Shown: positions 43,227 through 55,428, counted from the stretch's first letter. The stretch: DNA of 64,000 bases from Proales similis (GCA_019059635.1 JAGVRJ010000006.1:1364001-1428000), one strand, 5' to 3'. Notes: a model not told the origin generated them from the letters alone. Made by a program: numbers and translations.

Positions 43227-44242
43227 ATGTCGTCAGATTTCGCCAGTATGAGAACTAGAACTTGAATTTTGATGTTTTCTGTTGCATTTAATGCCTGCTT
43301 GAATTGAATAGACATTCGAGCCCACTACCGAGACCCGTCCGAAACGTTCGACGTGAAAGACTTGGTCGCCAAGGATCCCGTGAAGCAGTTTGATGCTTGG
43401 TTTCAGCTCGCTCGTCAGAATGCTGGCATTAAGGAGCCAAACGCAATGTGCCTGAGCACTTGTTCCAAGTAAGTTAGAAAGGCTAAAACAGTTTTGGAAG
43501 CAGTTGCTCAACAGCAATATAGGGACATGCGACCGTCAAGTCGAATCGTTCTTCTTAAATATTTCTCCGACGAAGGCTTCACGTTTTTCACTGATTACAC
43601 AAGTCGGAAGGGCCAAGAACTGGCCGAGAATCCGTTTGCCAGTCTCTGCTTCTACTGGGACGTCATGTCGCGTCAGATAAGAATTGAAGGCAAAGTGTCC
43701 AAGCTTCCGCGTGAAAAGTCAATTGAGTACTTTTCAAAGCGACCCTTCAAGTCGCGCATATCCGCCTACATCTCTGAGCAGAGCACAATTATAAAAGACA
43801 AACAAGTACGTAGCCGTTCTAAGAGTCTTATTTGAGCGGAGAATTCAATAATCCAATTGAATCTAGTACTTGTTGGATAAACAGGCGAAAGCTGTGTCTG
43901 ATTTCGAAGAGGATGAGAGTGTTCCTTGTCCTGAAAAATGGTAAAAACCTCCCTCTCGTCCATCTTAATCTCTGCATGGCCCGATTTACTCGAGCCGACT
44001 TAAAACTGGCTGCATTTCAAGGGGCGGCTACATTCTGGTGCCAGAAGTGTTCGAGTTCTGGCAAGGCAACGACATTAGACTTCATGTGAGTTGGATTAGA
44101 TCACTTCTTTGAACTTCAAACGTTAATAATTGTCTGAAAGGATCGAATCAGATTCAGACGACCGGTCGAGGGAGAAGACTTGAGCAGCGAACTTGTGACC
44201 CAGGCTGAGAACGGCTGGGTCATCGATCGACTCTCGCCCTAA
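43227..44242 (+). CDS. PNPO: Pyridoxamine 5'-phosphate oxidase
   Basis: FMN enzyme that oxidises pyridoxine or pyridoxamine phosphate to pyridoxal 5'-phosphate. Six exons: 43227-43245, 43312-43468, 43523-43805, 43867-43940, 44022-44085 and 44141-44242, giving 232 aa (human 261). Motifs visible are IRAHYRDPSETF, DPVKQFDAWF, EPNAMCLSTCSK, SSRIVLLKYFSDEGFTFFT, YTSRKGQEL, PFASLCFYWDVMSRQIRIEG and EQSTIIKDK. The C-terminal exons give CPEKWGGYILVPEVFEFWQG, RLHDRIRFRR and the ending WVIDRLSP, which is the PNPO dimer/FMN region. The first exon is 19 bp (MSSDFA) and there is no mitochondrial leader. It supplies the PLP needed by enzymes such as the neighbouring aminotransferase, but I see no sign that the two are co-regulated. 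Confidence 0.93.
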
Positions 44243-44472
44243 ACTAACTTCCAACCGATGCTTTTTTCTTATTTATTTTAAGATTTCGATTAAGATGAGA
44301 CCAAAGTTTAGTGACAAATTGAAGCAGACAATCAGACAGACAAAATAGAACTTGCTGTTTTTAGAGTCTCAAGTTTCTCTTTATCTCAAATCTGTTTTTT
44401 TCAACTCGTTTAATAGTTGAAAACGAGCCACCCTAATCATCCTTGAAGTGTATCAACTCAATTGAATAGGAC

Positions 44473-47388
44473 ATGAACCAGGGCCGTATGCTAGTGTCGT
44501 TGTTGCCCAGGGCGTTTATTGTGCTCTGCACTCTAATTCTGCTGGGAGTCGGAATTTATGACTTCATCGAGCTGAATGGGCCAAACGAGTGTTCAATGAC
44601 TTATATGCGTCAGAGGCCGAGCTTGATACCGGTGCCGATGAGCGATGAGGTGAACGAAGAGTTTCCGAACTACAAGCTCTACTTGTACTGTGAAGGCCAC
44701 GATTGCGATCAGTTTTCCAAGTTGAGATTTACTAAGCCCGGACTCGTGCCTGCCTTGTTCATTACCGGCAACGCGGACTCGCACTTACAAGTGCGCAGTT
44801 TAGCTTCAGTTGCGTTGGACAAGTCGAAGCAAGCGCCGCTCAAGAACAACAATGTCAAGTTTCTCTTCTTTACAATAAGCTTTAATGAAGAGCTAAGCGC
44901 AGTGTACGGTCCTCTTCTCTCTATCCAGACCCGTTATGTGAAGCATTCGATAGTTCGCATTCTTCAGCTGTTCAATAATGTCTCCCCAGTTGACAAGCGT
45001 CCGACAAGTGTATTGCTTGTAGGCAATTCGATGGGCGGATTAGTGGCACGAGGCGTCTTTTCAAGCGAAATAGACGACTCAGTGAATATCGACAATATGG
45101 TGCATACAATCATCACCCAAGCTTCTCCTCATCGCAGCCCGGTGGTGAGCATCGACGGTGAGCTGCCTTTGTTTTATGACCGAGTGAACCGGCTTTGGAA
45201 CAATCAAAGCGAAGATCGCCTTAAAAATGTTGTTATTGCGTCTCTTTTTGGCGGAGTGCGAGACATTCTAGTGCGCAGTGATCTCGCAGACATTAGTGAA
45301 TGGAAACGTACCTCGCCAGCCTCAATAATATCCTCGTTTACGATTTCGATGCCTCAAGTTTGGCGCTCAATAGACCATCGCTGCATGTCCTGGTGCCGTG
45401 AGCTCGTTCTGGCTGAAAGTCGTGCCTTGTTCGATTTGGTGGACCCCAACACCAAGCAGCTTTATCAAGAAAGATCCAAAAGAGAAGCTGTTTTCCGCCA
45501 CTACTTTGAAAGGGACGTGCTTGGCGATTCGGCTTCGCTAGCGTCAATTCAACTGACCAATCAGCTTGTGGAAAAAGATGCGGAGAATTTCAATTCTCTC
45601 AGCGAATATTCAGATCGAGCTTTTGGACTTTCTATTTCAATCGACCAAATGATTAGTAAATTCGACTCTCTTTTCATCTACACAAACATAAACGAGCAAC
45701 ATGCATTTCTTGTCTGCAAACAACTTGTGTCAACCAACAGCAGTTTAAGCACTGGCACTGATTGCTGGGATATCATGTACACTCATGGACGATCAATTCC
45801 ACCATTTTTCGAGGGCAAATACCGGCAGACGAGCTTAAAGACAATCAACTTGGAGAACTTGAGAGAGAGTGCGGGCAATAGAGGCTACAAGCATTTGCTA
45901 GTGAGCGTGCCAATCAGAACTCGGTCAAATGACATGCCACAAATAATCCTGAAGCTGGATTGGTACAACAAGCGAGAGCGTGAGACAACGCTGACGGTGC
46001 CGATTCCGTTCGTGCAGTCGCCGATCGATCTGGAGTTTCAACCAGCTCGAATCAATTTCAGGCGTTTCTATTTAAACGGTTTCACGTCTCTCTTGCAGTC
46101 GTACACGCTAGAAAAGAGCGAAAACGACTGTGACGCTCGGCTGCTTAGAGTGAATGCGATCTCCGCTTCGCCTTTGATGCTGCAGTTCTACGAGGCCAAT
46201 TCGCCCAACGACAAATTGGACGATCACGTATTGCATTCGCAGGCTGTTCAGACTAAATCGGTCAATCTCACTCTGCGCCTTAAGCAGCCACAACCTTATC
46301 GGCTGCCGTATGTCGATCTTGTTTGGCTCGAGCCACATCATCTGATTAAATCAAACGACGCCAGACTTGTCGAATGCGAGAACTGTAAATACACGATAAA
46401 ACTCGCGCCCAGCTTGTTTGCCAGTCTTGGTCAGCTTGTTCGATTCTATTCCACTTCGCTGGTGGCCTACATTTGCGTCATAGTCATGTTCTACGACTTT
46501 TTGAACCTGTTTGCAGCAAGCAGACAAAACTCTCTCAATTCAAATTCAATTTTCATTCTGAACAAGCACAACGGATGGCTTAAGGCCCATATTTTGTTCA
46601 GCTCTTTACTGCTTTTCATTACGTTGACTGGAGTCGGAGAGCTAGGCAGGAGCGCGAGACGGGCCACACTACCAGACAAGTTGCTTGATGCCTTTATTGT
46701 CAACATTGCTCTCTACTGGAGCGCCTACTCTCTTCTCAACCTGATTTGCTTGGTCTTCTCTGTGTTCCTTTCCATGTTTGCTCTACTCCTGAACAGAGTG
46801 ATTCTCAGGCTATTCAGATTCTTGAACAACTCGACGCTTCAAACGCTTTTGGCCATTCTTCACATCTTGTTCTCATTCGCATTGGCGTATTTTGCCTCCG
46901 TTGTTGCCTTCTGCTCCATATTCTATTCCGAGCTGGTCAAACTCGCTCATTCAAGGGGACAATTAAGCAAAGCCATCCAGAAGCAACAACCTTTCTCTCA
47001 AGTCAGACTGTTTCTATGTTACTTCTTGTTGATTCTCAATGTCCCCTCACTGATTGTGTGGATCAAATCGTTGGAAAATGGCGTAATCAGACGATTGTCT
47101 GACATTGTCCCGGACACTGGCCTACAAATATCCTTCATCTTGCTTGCCATCTACTTTCTCTACTTTTTCAAGTCGCGCTCATCACGAATGCAGAGCCTGA
47201 TGAGCATTTCGAGCAGAAATCTTCGCATGTTCATCCTCACCAACACTCTGCTCACATTCATCTATTGTGCGAAAAGCACCCACCGCCTTGGCTTCTTCAT
47301 AATCATTCATCTGACTCAGATGCTATTTCTTGAATCGGACACAACCTCTCGAGAGCAAGAGGGCAAGAACAAAAGTAAAAATGACTAA
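44473..47388 (+). CDS. PGAP1: GPI inositol-deacylase PGAP1
   Basis: ER lipase that removes the acyl chain from inositol of freshly made GPI-anchored proteins so they can leave the ER. Intronless, 971 aa (human 922). A signal-anchor lies near residues 8-28. The motif NECSMTYM and YKLYLYCEG follow, then the alpha/beta hydrolase core with PALFITGNADSHLQVRSLAS and the nucleophile elbow VLLVGNSMGGLVARG. Ser186 is the expected catalytic residue; the preceding residue is Asn where I expect His. TQASPHRSPV follows. The lumenal middle part is beta-rich. From about residue 660 there are several membrane segments (LVAYICVIVMFYDFLNLF, AHILFSSLLLFITLTGV and others). It runs tail to tail into an unknown gene 250 bp away. 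Confidence 0.92.
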   Translation: MNQGRMLVSLLPRAFIVLCTLILLGVGIYDFIELNGPNECSMTYMRQRPSLIPVPMSDEVNEEFPNYKLYLYCEGHDCDQFSKLRFTKPGLVPALFITGNADSHLQVRSLASVALDKSKQAPLKNNNVKFLFFTISFNEELSAVYGPLLSIQTRYVKHSIVRILQLFNNVSPVDKRPTSVLLVGNSMGGLVARGVFSSEIDDSVNIDNMVHTIITQASPHRSPVVSIDGELPLFYDRVNRLWNNQSEDRLKNVVIASLFGGVRDILVRSDLADISEWKRTSPASIISSFTISMPQVWRSIDHRCMSWCRELVLAESRALFDLVDPNTKQLYQERSKREAVFRHYFERDVLGDSASLASIQLTNQLVEKDAENFNSLSEYSDRAFGLSISIDQMISKFDSLFIYTNINEQHAFLVCKQLVSTNSSLSTGTDCWDIMYTHGRSIPPFFEGKYRQTSLKTINLENLRESAGNRGYKHLLVSVPIRTRSNDMPQIILKLDWYNKRERETTLTVPIPFVQSPIDLEFQPARINFRRFYLNGFTSLLQSYTLEKSENDCDARLLRVNAISASPLMLQFYEANSPNDKLDDHVLHSQAVQTKSVNLTLRLKQPQPYRLPYVDLVWLEPHHLIKSNDARLVECENCKYTIKLAPSLFASLGQLVRFYSTSLVAYICVIVMFYDFLNLFAASRQNSLNSNSIFILNKHNGWLKAHILFSSLLLFITLTGVGELGRSARRATLPDKLLDAFIVNIALYWSAYSLLNLICLVFSVFLSMFALLLNRVILRLFRFLNNSTLQTLLAILHILFSFALAYFASVVAFCSIFYSELVKLAHSRGQLSKAIQKQQPFSQVRLFLCYFLLILNVPSLIVWIKSLENGVIRRLSDIVPDTGLQISFILLAIYFLYFFKSRSSRMQSLMSISSRNLRMFILTNTLLTFIYCAKSTHRLGFFIIIHLTQMLFLESDTTSREQEGKNKSKND

Positions 47389-47558
47389 CTCTCGCCTCTT
47401 TATCAATACTCTTCAATAGATGAAAACAGAATATTAATTATATTCGACATCGACAAGCCGATCAATCGCGGGATTGAATTCTCCTGGCTGCAGCATTTTT
47501 ATGCATTCTCGATCACCTAAACCCGCATAAAGCGTTCTATCTCTTTTGAATCACAAAT

Positions 47559-47564
47559 AATAAA
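47559..47564 (+). terminator. Polyadenylation signal of PGAP1
   Basis: AATAAA about 170 bp after the stop. It lies 24 bp upstream of the opposite-strand signal at 47589-47594. Confidence 0.5.
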
Positions 47565-47588
47565 CAAAAAAGAGGCCAAGTCTTGGAA

Positions 47589-47594
47589 TTTATT
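47589..47594 (-). terminator. Polyadenylation signal of the unknown secreted gene
   Basis: AATAAA on the minus strand about 45 bp after the stop codon. Confidence 0.5.
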
Positions 47595-47637
47595 TTCTTG
47601 GCTGTTGAGCATTCAAGCTCTTCACCTCATCTGCTTG

Positions 47638-48652
47638 TTAATAATAGTTCCACAGCTTGTCAATCAAATGTCTGAGTTGATTTGTGAGCTTCAGCAGCTT
47701 GAATTTGAGACCGATTCTGGCATTGAACAACAGGTCGTCGAACTTTTGTCGAAGTTCTTTAAACAAGCAAAGCGCTATTCGAAATTCAGTTTGAGCCGGC
47801 GGAAATTGAATTACCTCTTGTGGTCATTATCGGGTAGCTAAGAGTGTTCTTATCGACAGTCTGCTTGTATGAGACAGCCAAGCAACGAGTGAACTGTTTA
47901 AAGTGACTTGAGACCACTTCAGAAGGTGACGATTGTGTACAGCAGTGGAATCCGATTCGCGAGATCGATTCCACCACTAGATTTAGCTCGAACTCACACG
48001 AGTTCTTGTCATTTTGTTTCGCTCCCCAACTCTCTCCAGCACTTTGGTGATTCGCCTGTTCTGAATTGTTATATTTAAACTAAAACTTGGCATTGGCAGG
48101 CCAGTTGGGCTTTTTCTTACTTAGAGTGTCGATGGCGATCAGATCTGAGAGAACTTGGCAAACTAGTATCTCGTCGCGTTTGATAAGAGAATTCGCCATC
48201 AGATTGTAGCGCGTGACAAACTCGTGCAACTCTTCAGAATCTGCAGCTGAAATTTAATTTCAATTCGAACAAACGAGCGGCTGAGCCCATACTCGACCAG
48301 TTGGAGGGTAATTGAATCTGCTCCAAACTTAAAAGATTTCTGTACTGGATCGCGTAGAGATCATCAAGATTAGATTGACTCATTATAAAGTAGAACAGGG
48401 TTTGATGCCTTTTGTCTGCAAAAAGAGTTTTAAAATGAGCCCCTTGCTGCTCAAGCAAAGCTTACTTTCTAGCAAAGCATTCAGAGTCGAGTGAGTGCAT
48501 TCGAAGTCTGGCGACTGGTAAATTGACCAAATTGGCTTCGTCTCGGACGAGTTATTGATCGGATAAAGAATTGTTCGAATGGCGTCAGTTTTTGCCAAGC
48601 CGCCATAGCCTGCTTGAATCAGGAAAAGGGATTTTAAAACAAACAGAAACAT
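47638..48652 (-). CDS. Unrecognised, probably secreted protein
   Basis: Five short exons on the minus strand: 48652-48466, 48415-48293, 48246-48121, 48060-47815 and 47774-47638, giving 272 aa. Every intron is 39-60 bp with GT-AG ends and every junction keeps frame, which is strong support for a real gene although no long frame exists. It starts with a likely signal peptide (MFLFVLKSLFLIQAGYGG). The rest is mostly helical in appearance (RNLLSLEQIQLP, SEELHEFVTRYNLMANSL, LFKELRQKFDDLLF) with scattered cysteines, including a CC pair in IGFHCCTQSS, and potential N-glycosylation sites. An upstream in-frame ATG at 48721 (MTQYPLT) is an alternative start that would place the hydrophobic segment inside. 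I do not recognise the family. It could be a lineage-specific secreted or haemolymph protein; that is a guess. Confidence 0.65.
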
Positions 48653-51600
48653 TCTTGAAATTGAATCGACATTTGTGTATTTTAAACAATGCCGTGCCAA
48701 GGTAAGTGGATATTGCGTCATAGGAAGCAAAATGAGCGACTCGTTTGGAAAAGGATGCTAGACAATTAACTCGGCCCCACTTGGCCTTTGTGTCTTCGCT
48801 TCGCTTTCGAAGGCCAATTAGTAGAGCAGCTCACAACCAACGACCATTTGGGCCCAAATTGCCATTTGAATCGAGTTCTCATGTGAAGGATTTCAGCTGA
48901 ATCACGCCTCAAACGAGCTCGGCATTAAAATTCAACAATATGCGTTGGGTGTTGTGTGAGGAATGATTTGAATGCTATCTCGCCAGTTTCAAATCAAGCC
49001 TCCAAATCAAAAAGGCAACATCTCGTCTTGAAGATCGAAAAATTCATTGGCTGGCCTGTACCGATAAGTTTTAATAGAGATGTCAGAGGGCGCTTATTTT
49101 CAAGCTTATCCATTCGACCTGCTAGTCGACGTAGGGCTTGCGCTGCGATCGGCAAGTCAACATTGCAATGTTTGATGGCCGTCGAAGAAAAAAGGGAACG
49201 GACATGCGTGTTTTATCGGACGCAAACATTCTCAACCAGAGCGATAAATCTGTTCTTCAAGGGCTGCAGATAAAAAAGGCCTGATAGAGGCCCTCTTTCA
49301 ACAGTTCACCTTTGAATGAACATTGCCAATGTCGTTTGCTTAAATTTAATTCTTAAATGTTTCCTTAAATTCGTCAACTGCAACTATGGAAAGTATAGTT
49401 GAGGGCTTGGAGGGACAAGAAGTGCCGAGACAAAGAGTATTTTTTAATGTTGGAGACGAGTGAGAGAGAGGAATAGGTGACAAATATTTGAGCAAACCAT
49501 TTGGTCGCATCTAGTCGTAGTATAGCTTTCTGGCCAACTAATAAAAGAAAGAGAGCAGCTATTGTTTTGTGTTTGACGTGAGTGATACACCGAGCGAACT
49601 TTGGCATGAACAGCCGGCTCAAATAGGGCAGAGTGTAAAATGAACCGAAATTTTTGCAAGAAGCTCTTCTTTATTCATCGAGAATATAATCCGGCCGGGC
49701 CGCGCGGTCTATGATTGCTTTCATTTTTGTTCATATAAATCGTTTCACCGCACCAGTCAGTGAGCGGTGTACGCTTGTGCGTGCGTGTGTTTAACTTAGG
49801 AACAAATAAGCTTGAGCTTGCACCGGTGTCGAAATAAAGTAGAAAGAAAGAAGAAAAAAAAAACACGAGAGAAAAAATTCCGAAGCAACTCTAATTGAGA
49901 GCAATGCTTTATTGTTGGGTCAACGATCGCACAATAAATAAATGTTAGTCAAAGTGTCAATGCGCAGCGTTTGATCAAAGAGACGGCGACGACAGAAGCA
50001 TTTACAATTGATTTTTCCTGGCATTTTATTTTATTAAAAAAAAGAGAGAGAGAGAAAGAAAGAGGCCGGAGCGTGTGCAAGTGAGTGTGTGTGTGTATGG
50101 AAATGGAATATGAAAACTCACGCTATCAAATATCTTCTACTACTTGACGGCTTATTTGCCCAGATTAGTGCAGCATCATAGGCGAAAGCGACGCCAAAAA
50201 TTGGCCCGATCACACGGTCATTTAATATTTGATCGCTTAAAAGCCTAGATGGCGACAAAATCAAAGCGAGTCAATTTGCAGGCGAGAAGTTTACTTTGCC
50301 TAAATAATTTTTGTTTCGTTTGGCGTTTTCAAATCAAGTATTTCAATAAGCGCAGACAAGAAACGGTGTGCAGTGTGTAGCGCCGATGACGGCCCTGGCT
50401 TAATGCCTTTATTTGATTGACAAGACTGATGATGGATTGGTGAATGGCGTTAAAAGGCTCTGGTTTCATGTCCGCTCGATAAGGCCCATGCGTTTAATTA
50501 GAAGATAAACATTGATAAATAAAAAAAAAGAGCCAATCGAGCGGAATCTCTTTTACACTCGGCGCCTCTCTTCAATATATATATTTTTTCGCTTCTTCAC
50601 GTCGAGGCCTATTAATTAAGCGAGTGTCACTCAGCTTAGAAGAGAGTGCCGCGATCATTTGTTTTCTTTTTTTTTCTCTGAACAGAACAAGCACGATCGC
50701 AAACTGATATTGCAGTGAGTTTCTCGCTCAAACAACCTAAATTACTCGATCTCTATCGGTCAGATGCCATTTGAATTCATGCAGGTTTCCAATTAAGTAA
50801 TAAGTCGGCATCGAGCACATTTGCTTGCAAGACTGCGCGTTAATTAGCCTTTCTCGGCGGCCTGTGCTGCGGCTTGGTCGACAACAAAGCGAGCAAGCTC
50901 ATGTCGGTGGCTCCCATTACAATTAGCGCATACTGTGCTCAGTGCGTCGATTAAATTACAATCAAAGTTACACTTTAAGAACGACTGGCACGAGAAGGCA
51001 CAAGGCAGCGCGCGATCGATTCGTTGCGGTGTCTGTTGCCATTAAAGACGCTTGGTGGATACTCGATTACACGGCGCATTGGCAGTTTGCATTTAATCTG
51101 CGAGCAGTGCGTCAATAATTAGCCACGTAAATAAACTAGCTGGCTTATTGAACAGAATCAATATTTCTGCCTCTGAGAGTGAGCCAGCCAGTGAGCGAGC
51201 TTGCTCGCGTCTGAGTATAGAGCGTTTAACAAGAATAATAAATAAATGTTTCGAATGAGTTAATCGCGCCCAAGCGGCTACATAGTAGCTTAGACGCCCG
51301 CCTAGAATTACTGTGTGTTTCATGCTTCCTGGCGGCGTGTGCCAGTTAGACTCGAGTTTGTTTGGTGAGTGTGAACTGAACTGCAGTTTAGAATGCAGAG
51401 AAGCGTCTGCTGCGTCTGCAGTTAATTGATGCCGGACGAGTGAGATGTACGTGACATTGGCATCATGTGGCCGATTTGTATTAATCGAGTTTTTAGGGAC
51501 TTGCCGCGCGCCACCCTCAGACGCTCGCCTGATTAGCAGCAGCATCAGCCGTAGTCGCTCTGAAAATCTATCCATATGCGGACTAAATCAGTATTAGCGA

Positions 51601-52364
51601 GTTTATTTCTTTGCAAGCTCAGTTCAAATATTTGTCACTTTGGCTCAACTTCTATTGAGTCTTATTAAAGCTTGTGAGCGCACAATTTTGCTTAGATACG
51701 CCATTTGCAACAGAAAATTTACTAAATTGTTGGCACATAACCATTTCGGATGGCGTGTTCGCTCGCTCCTGAGCAAATAGAAATCAGAATTGGCCACCCG
51801 GCAATTAAGTGTAGAGTATGCAGAGCCAATCAACGCACCGGCTTGCGATTGGCCCCAACCAATCATAATCCGCGCTTATTAGAGCGGGCCTCTCTTGTCA
51901 AGCGTTTAAAAAATTGAGTGTCAGCTCCTTAGTTTCTTTCTCTCTCTCTCTCTCTTACCCGCTCAATGTTTCTTCGCCACTATATCATTCGCTCGCTCGC
52001 TTACTCGTTCAAATCGCACATAGACACAATTCATTATTATTCTGGTCATAGATCGACGCAATCTAATTTGGCAAATGGCAACATAACATAGAAACAAGAA
52101 ATCTATCTTTTCTAAGTGCACCGTTCAAACAGATAAGAGTTCGTTGCGATACGTAAATTGGCGCAAGCGCTTAATTGAGAGCCACTTTGCTGCTCGCTTT
52201 AAGTGAAGAGGATTCTCAACATAGTTTACTTCAGTTTCTTGATCGATAAACGTCAAATGCGCGATGCGATCGAGTTAAATTTCTTGTTCGAGTTGTTGTC
52301 GCTTGTTAAACAAACGAAATTTAAATGCTTTTAGGCATTTCTTGTCTAGACCATCGTCAGGAAT
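48653..52364. other. Long stretch without a recognised gene, upstream of DMRT
   Basis: About 3.7 kb. Frames are short and of simple composition. It holds GA repeats near 50043-50066 and a TC repeat at 51938-51954. Such a long gap in this compact window, next to a developmental regulator, suggests enhancers, but I see no specific element. Confidence 0.5.
51938..51954. repeat. TC microsatellite
   Basis: Perfect TC run about 400 bp upstream of the DMRT start codon. Confidence 0.9.
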
Positions 52365-53873
52365 ATGAACGACTTTCTGGCAGCCGCTTATGCAGGCATC
52401 ATGTCCAGCTCGCAGGCAGCAAGTGTCGGCTACATGCCAAACCCAAGCAGCTCTGCGCTCAATCCACTCAATCTGTCTTTATCGCTCGGACTGCCGGATG
52501 CGGCCAGGCATTCGCTGTCTGCAGCTCAGTTCATCTCGCCAATATCAGGATCTGGCAATCGTTCGAGCGATTCAAATCAAATATCAAACAGAAGAGACAA
52601 AAGCGCCTCTTCTTCGCCTGGCCTCGACCAATCTCCAGACGAGTCGAGCGATAAAGGAGCTCGCAAGCCGAAATGCGCTCGATGCCGCAATCATGGCATG
52701 GTCTCTTGGCTCAAGGGCCACAAGCGACATTGCAAGTACAAAGACTGCGCCTGTGCCAAATGCAATCTGATCGCAGAGAGACAGCGAGTCATGGCCGCTC
52801 AAGTGGCATTAAAGCGTCAGCAAGCAGCTGAGGATGTGATTGCAATGGGCCTGAGAGCTATCTCGCCATCAAATGGCCAACTGCCTCCCGGGCCCGTGTT
52901 TGCTGATCCAGAGATCGACTACGAAGAGCAGAGCACGTTACTTAAAAAGACAATACTGAAAAAGCGCGAGCTGAAAACAAGAAACAGCGAGGACGGCGCC
53001 TCGTCAGAGACGAGCGAAAGGCGAGCCAAACGAAAGCTTGAGGATAGTGCTGGCGACGATGACATTGAAGCCGACGACAGTGCAGACGAGAGCAGCGACC
53101 GGCCATCCAGCTTTGAAGGCGAAGAATCGAAATTCGAAAAAGAAGAGTCGAACAGCTCAGCTAACCAGGAGCGCAACTGCTCGCCATCGGCATCAAGAAA
53201 TAAACGCAAAGAGGCGAAACGTGCAAACGATAATTCAGATGAAAGGAGCAAAAGCGAAAATCTGGCTCTTCTCTGCCGCCTCTTTCCGCAGAAGAGTCAG
53301 CAAAAGCTAGAGAGCGAGTTAAAGGCCACCAACTATGACCTGAAAAGGGCAATCGAACATCTGGTAAGCGATACGCGCGAATCGAAGCAAGAGGCGACCA
53401 AAACCGAAACTTCAAGACAAAGTCCGCCGAGCATGCCCAACTCTGTGTCGTCAATCTCATCGAACGTTTCGTGCTCCTCGTTCAATGGGTCGAGCTTTAG
53501 CTCGCCGAACTGGACTACACGAATCGGCTTTGATCAGTCAGCTGCTGGCATTCTTCAGCCGCCGACTTATCAATCGGCCAGCTTTTATCACGAACCAACA
53601 TTGGCTACGCACAGCTCACCGTCTTCAATCTACCAGTACTTGCCTCGCTATTTTGATCGATCGACATTTCACTCTGGCTCGGCAAGTTCTACACCGTTCG
53701 AAATGATTGCAGCCGCCGCCGCCCAACAGCTTGCTGCCGCCATGGGAGCATCTAATTTGGCGTCGATTCAATACGATAAGGCTCGAAACGCCGACAGCGA
53801 GAGATCGTATCGCTATTTAGGTTTACTTGCTCCAAACGAGACTGCGGCCAATTTAGATCATTCAAGTGACTAG
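52365..53873 (+). CDS. DMRT transcription factor with DM and DMA domains
   Basis: Doublesex/Mab-3-related transcription factor, intronless, 502 aa. The DM domain spans about residues 102-156: [20 protein letters not shown] with the intertwined zinc ligands, then [20 protein letters not shown] and a recognition helix tail [11 protein letters not shown] long Ser/Glu/Asp-rich linker follows. The DMA domain lies at about residues 296-337 ([20 protein letters not shown], then [13 protein letters not shown]). The DMA domain marks the DMRTA/DMRT3 group (fly dmrt93B and dmrt99B), not doublesex itself; the Trp in VSWLKGHKR is more like DMRT3/dmrt93B. The C-terminus is Ser/Ala-rich with a run of alanines ([17 protein letters not shown]). 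Members of this group act in neural and gonadal development. Confidence 0.93.
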   Translation: MNDFLAAAYAGIMSSSQAASVGYMPNPSSSALNPLNLSLSLGLPDAARHSLSAAQFISPISGSGNRSSDSNQISNRRDKSASSSPGLDQSPDESSDKGARKPKCARCRNHGMVSWLKGHKRHCKYKDCACAKCNLIAERQRVMAAQVALKRQQAAEDVIAMGLRAISPSNGQLPPGPVFADPEIDYEEQSTLLKKTILKKRELKTRNSEDGASSETSERRAKRKLEDSAGDDDIEADDSADESSDRPSSFEGEESKFEKEESNSSANQERNCSPSASRNKRKEAKRANDNSDERSKSENLALLCRLFPQKSQQKLESELKATNYDLKRAIEHLVSDTRESKQEATKTETSRQSPPSMPNSVSSISSNVSCSSFNGSSFSSPNWTTRIGFDQSAAGILQPPTYQSASFYHEPTLATHSSPSSIYQYLPRYFDRSTFHSGSASSTPFEMIAAAAAQQLAAAMGASNLASIQYDKARNADSERSYRYLGLLAPNETAANLDHSSD

Positions 53874-55428
53874 TTATCAACTCGAATTCTCCTGTTTTTC
53901 ACTCTTTTCTCTTTTTGCTGGCTTTTTTCTATTTTCTATTGATTGACGACTTTCTACTTTCAACCCAGTCAACTTGTGTTTTGTGTACAATTAAAGAGCG
54001 CGAATCTGTCTGAGATCTCCCTCTCTCTCTCTCTCTCGAATGTGTTCTCTTCATTTTCTAACTTTCGTATTTCCTCAAAGCTAAACACTTTTAATTGTGA
54101 ATAAACAATAATATAGAGCGAGAAAGCAGCAGGCATTTTGTTTTCTTTTGCCAACCGATCGTGCTGAGAAGCTGGAAACAAGACGCATATCGGGTTTCAT
54201 GCGTGTTTCAGTCTGTTCGCCTCAGTTGCGTATCAAGCTCGCCAGCCTGTACACTCAGCTCAGATTAGATTACTCAAGTACATACGTGACTGGCAACTTG
54301 CCTCTCCAACTTTGACAACACTGCCTTTTAAATTGATTCCTTTCTCGCTCGCTCTCTGGTCAGAGCTAATGTGCGAGCACGATTTAAAACAACTCGCTCT
54401 GCCAAGTAGCTCTATTTGACTTTACTCGCTCTAATTGATTTCAGTTGAAATCTTAGCCGTCGAATGTGACTAATGGAACGTAGGTCAGGCAATGAGAGGC
54501 GACCGCCTAAAAGTAAAATGCGAGCGAATCGAATGTACTTGACCACCAATGTCTCTCTCTCTCTCTCTCTCTCTATCTGTCTTGGTCCTTATTTCTCTTG
54601 TCCCTATCAGGCCGTTTAATTAATTTATCTCACAAGAATAACAACAATAACTAAAATACTTGAGATGTTAGCAAAGAGAAAGAGAATGGACCTAAACACT
54701 TGTTTCAGACACGAGTCAGAGTTTATTTTTATCAATCGAGCGAGAGCGGCCGCTAATCATCAACAATGTCTGTGCGTGTCAAGTATTTACTCAAGAAATG
54801 AAGAGAAAAAAAAATCACAAGGCGGAAATGAGTCTCTTAGTCAGGCGTGATATGGGCCGGTTGAGAAGAGATAAAAATCGGAAATGTAAGAGGCCTCTCG
54901 CATTCTGCCATCATATCCGTTTGCTCTTGACAAATACCAAACATTTATGGACAAATAAGCCAAAGCGCCAATTTGACATGGGCCAATCGAAATGCGACGC
55001 TTCGATGCGCTTTTGAATTCCTTTCTCACAGAGCTGATCCAAGCACAGTCCGAACGCGTCTCATTTTCTTTTTTGTCTAATCCTCTTCCAGTGTGACTTT
55101 TCAAGACCACCTCTTGGAATGCATTCGGAGCTGCAGATGAAATCTCTGCCTTGGATTGCGGCAACGGGCCTCAACGGATTAAAGCTGACCAGTCCGACTT
55201 TAGAACACGTGCTGTCAGAGCCGGACACGAAAAAGAGAAAAATAGAATTAAAAGAAAAAGGACAAGCGAGCGGCCCAGCTGGCTGTGTGCTATTTTATGC
55301 GACGCGAAGACAAATGAGAGGCAGCGAAATGTTGAATAATGTGTTCCATAATTCTGTCCAACAGCTCACTGCTATACGCTCAAGTCCGGCATTAATTCAA
55401 GAAATTGCCAAGAGACCGGAACTAGAAA
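53874..55428. other. Intergenic with TC repeats and one odd open frame
   Basis: About 1.55 kb. It holds TC microsatellites at 54020-54036 and 54551-54573, a strong splice-acceptor-like sequence ending at 55090, and an ATG-initiated 106-codon frame (55119-55439) that overlaps the LEPROT start. I could not confirm that frame as a gene; the segment may be 5'UTR exon sequence of LEPROT. Confidence 0.45.
54551..54573. repeat. TC microsatellite
   Basis: Perfect TC run of about 11 units. Confidence 0.95.
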
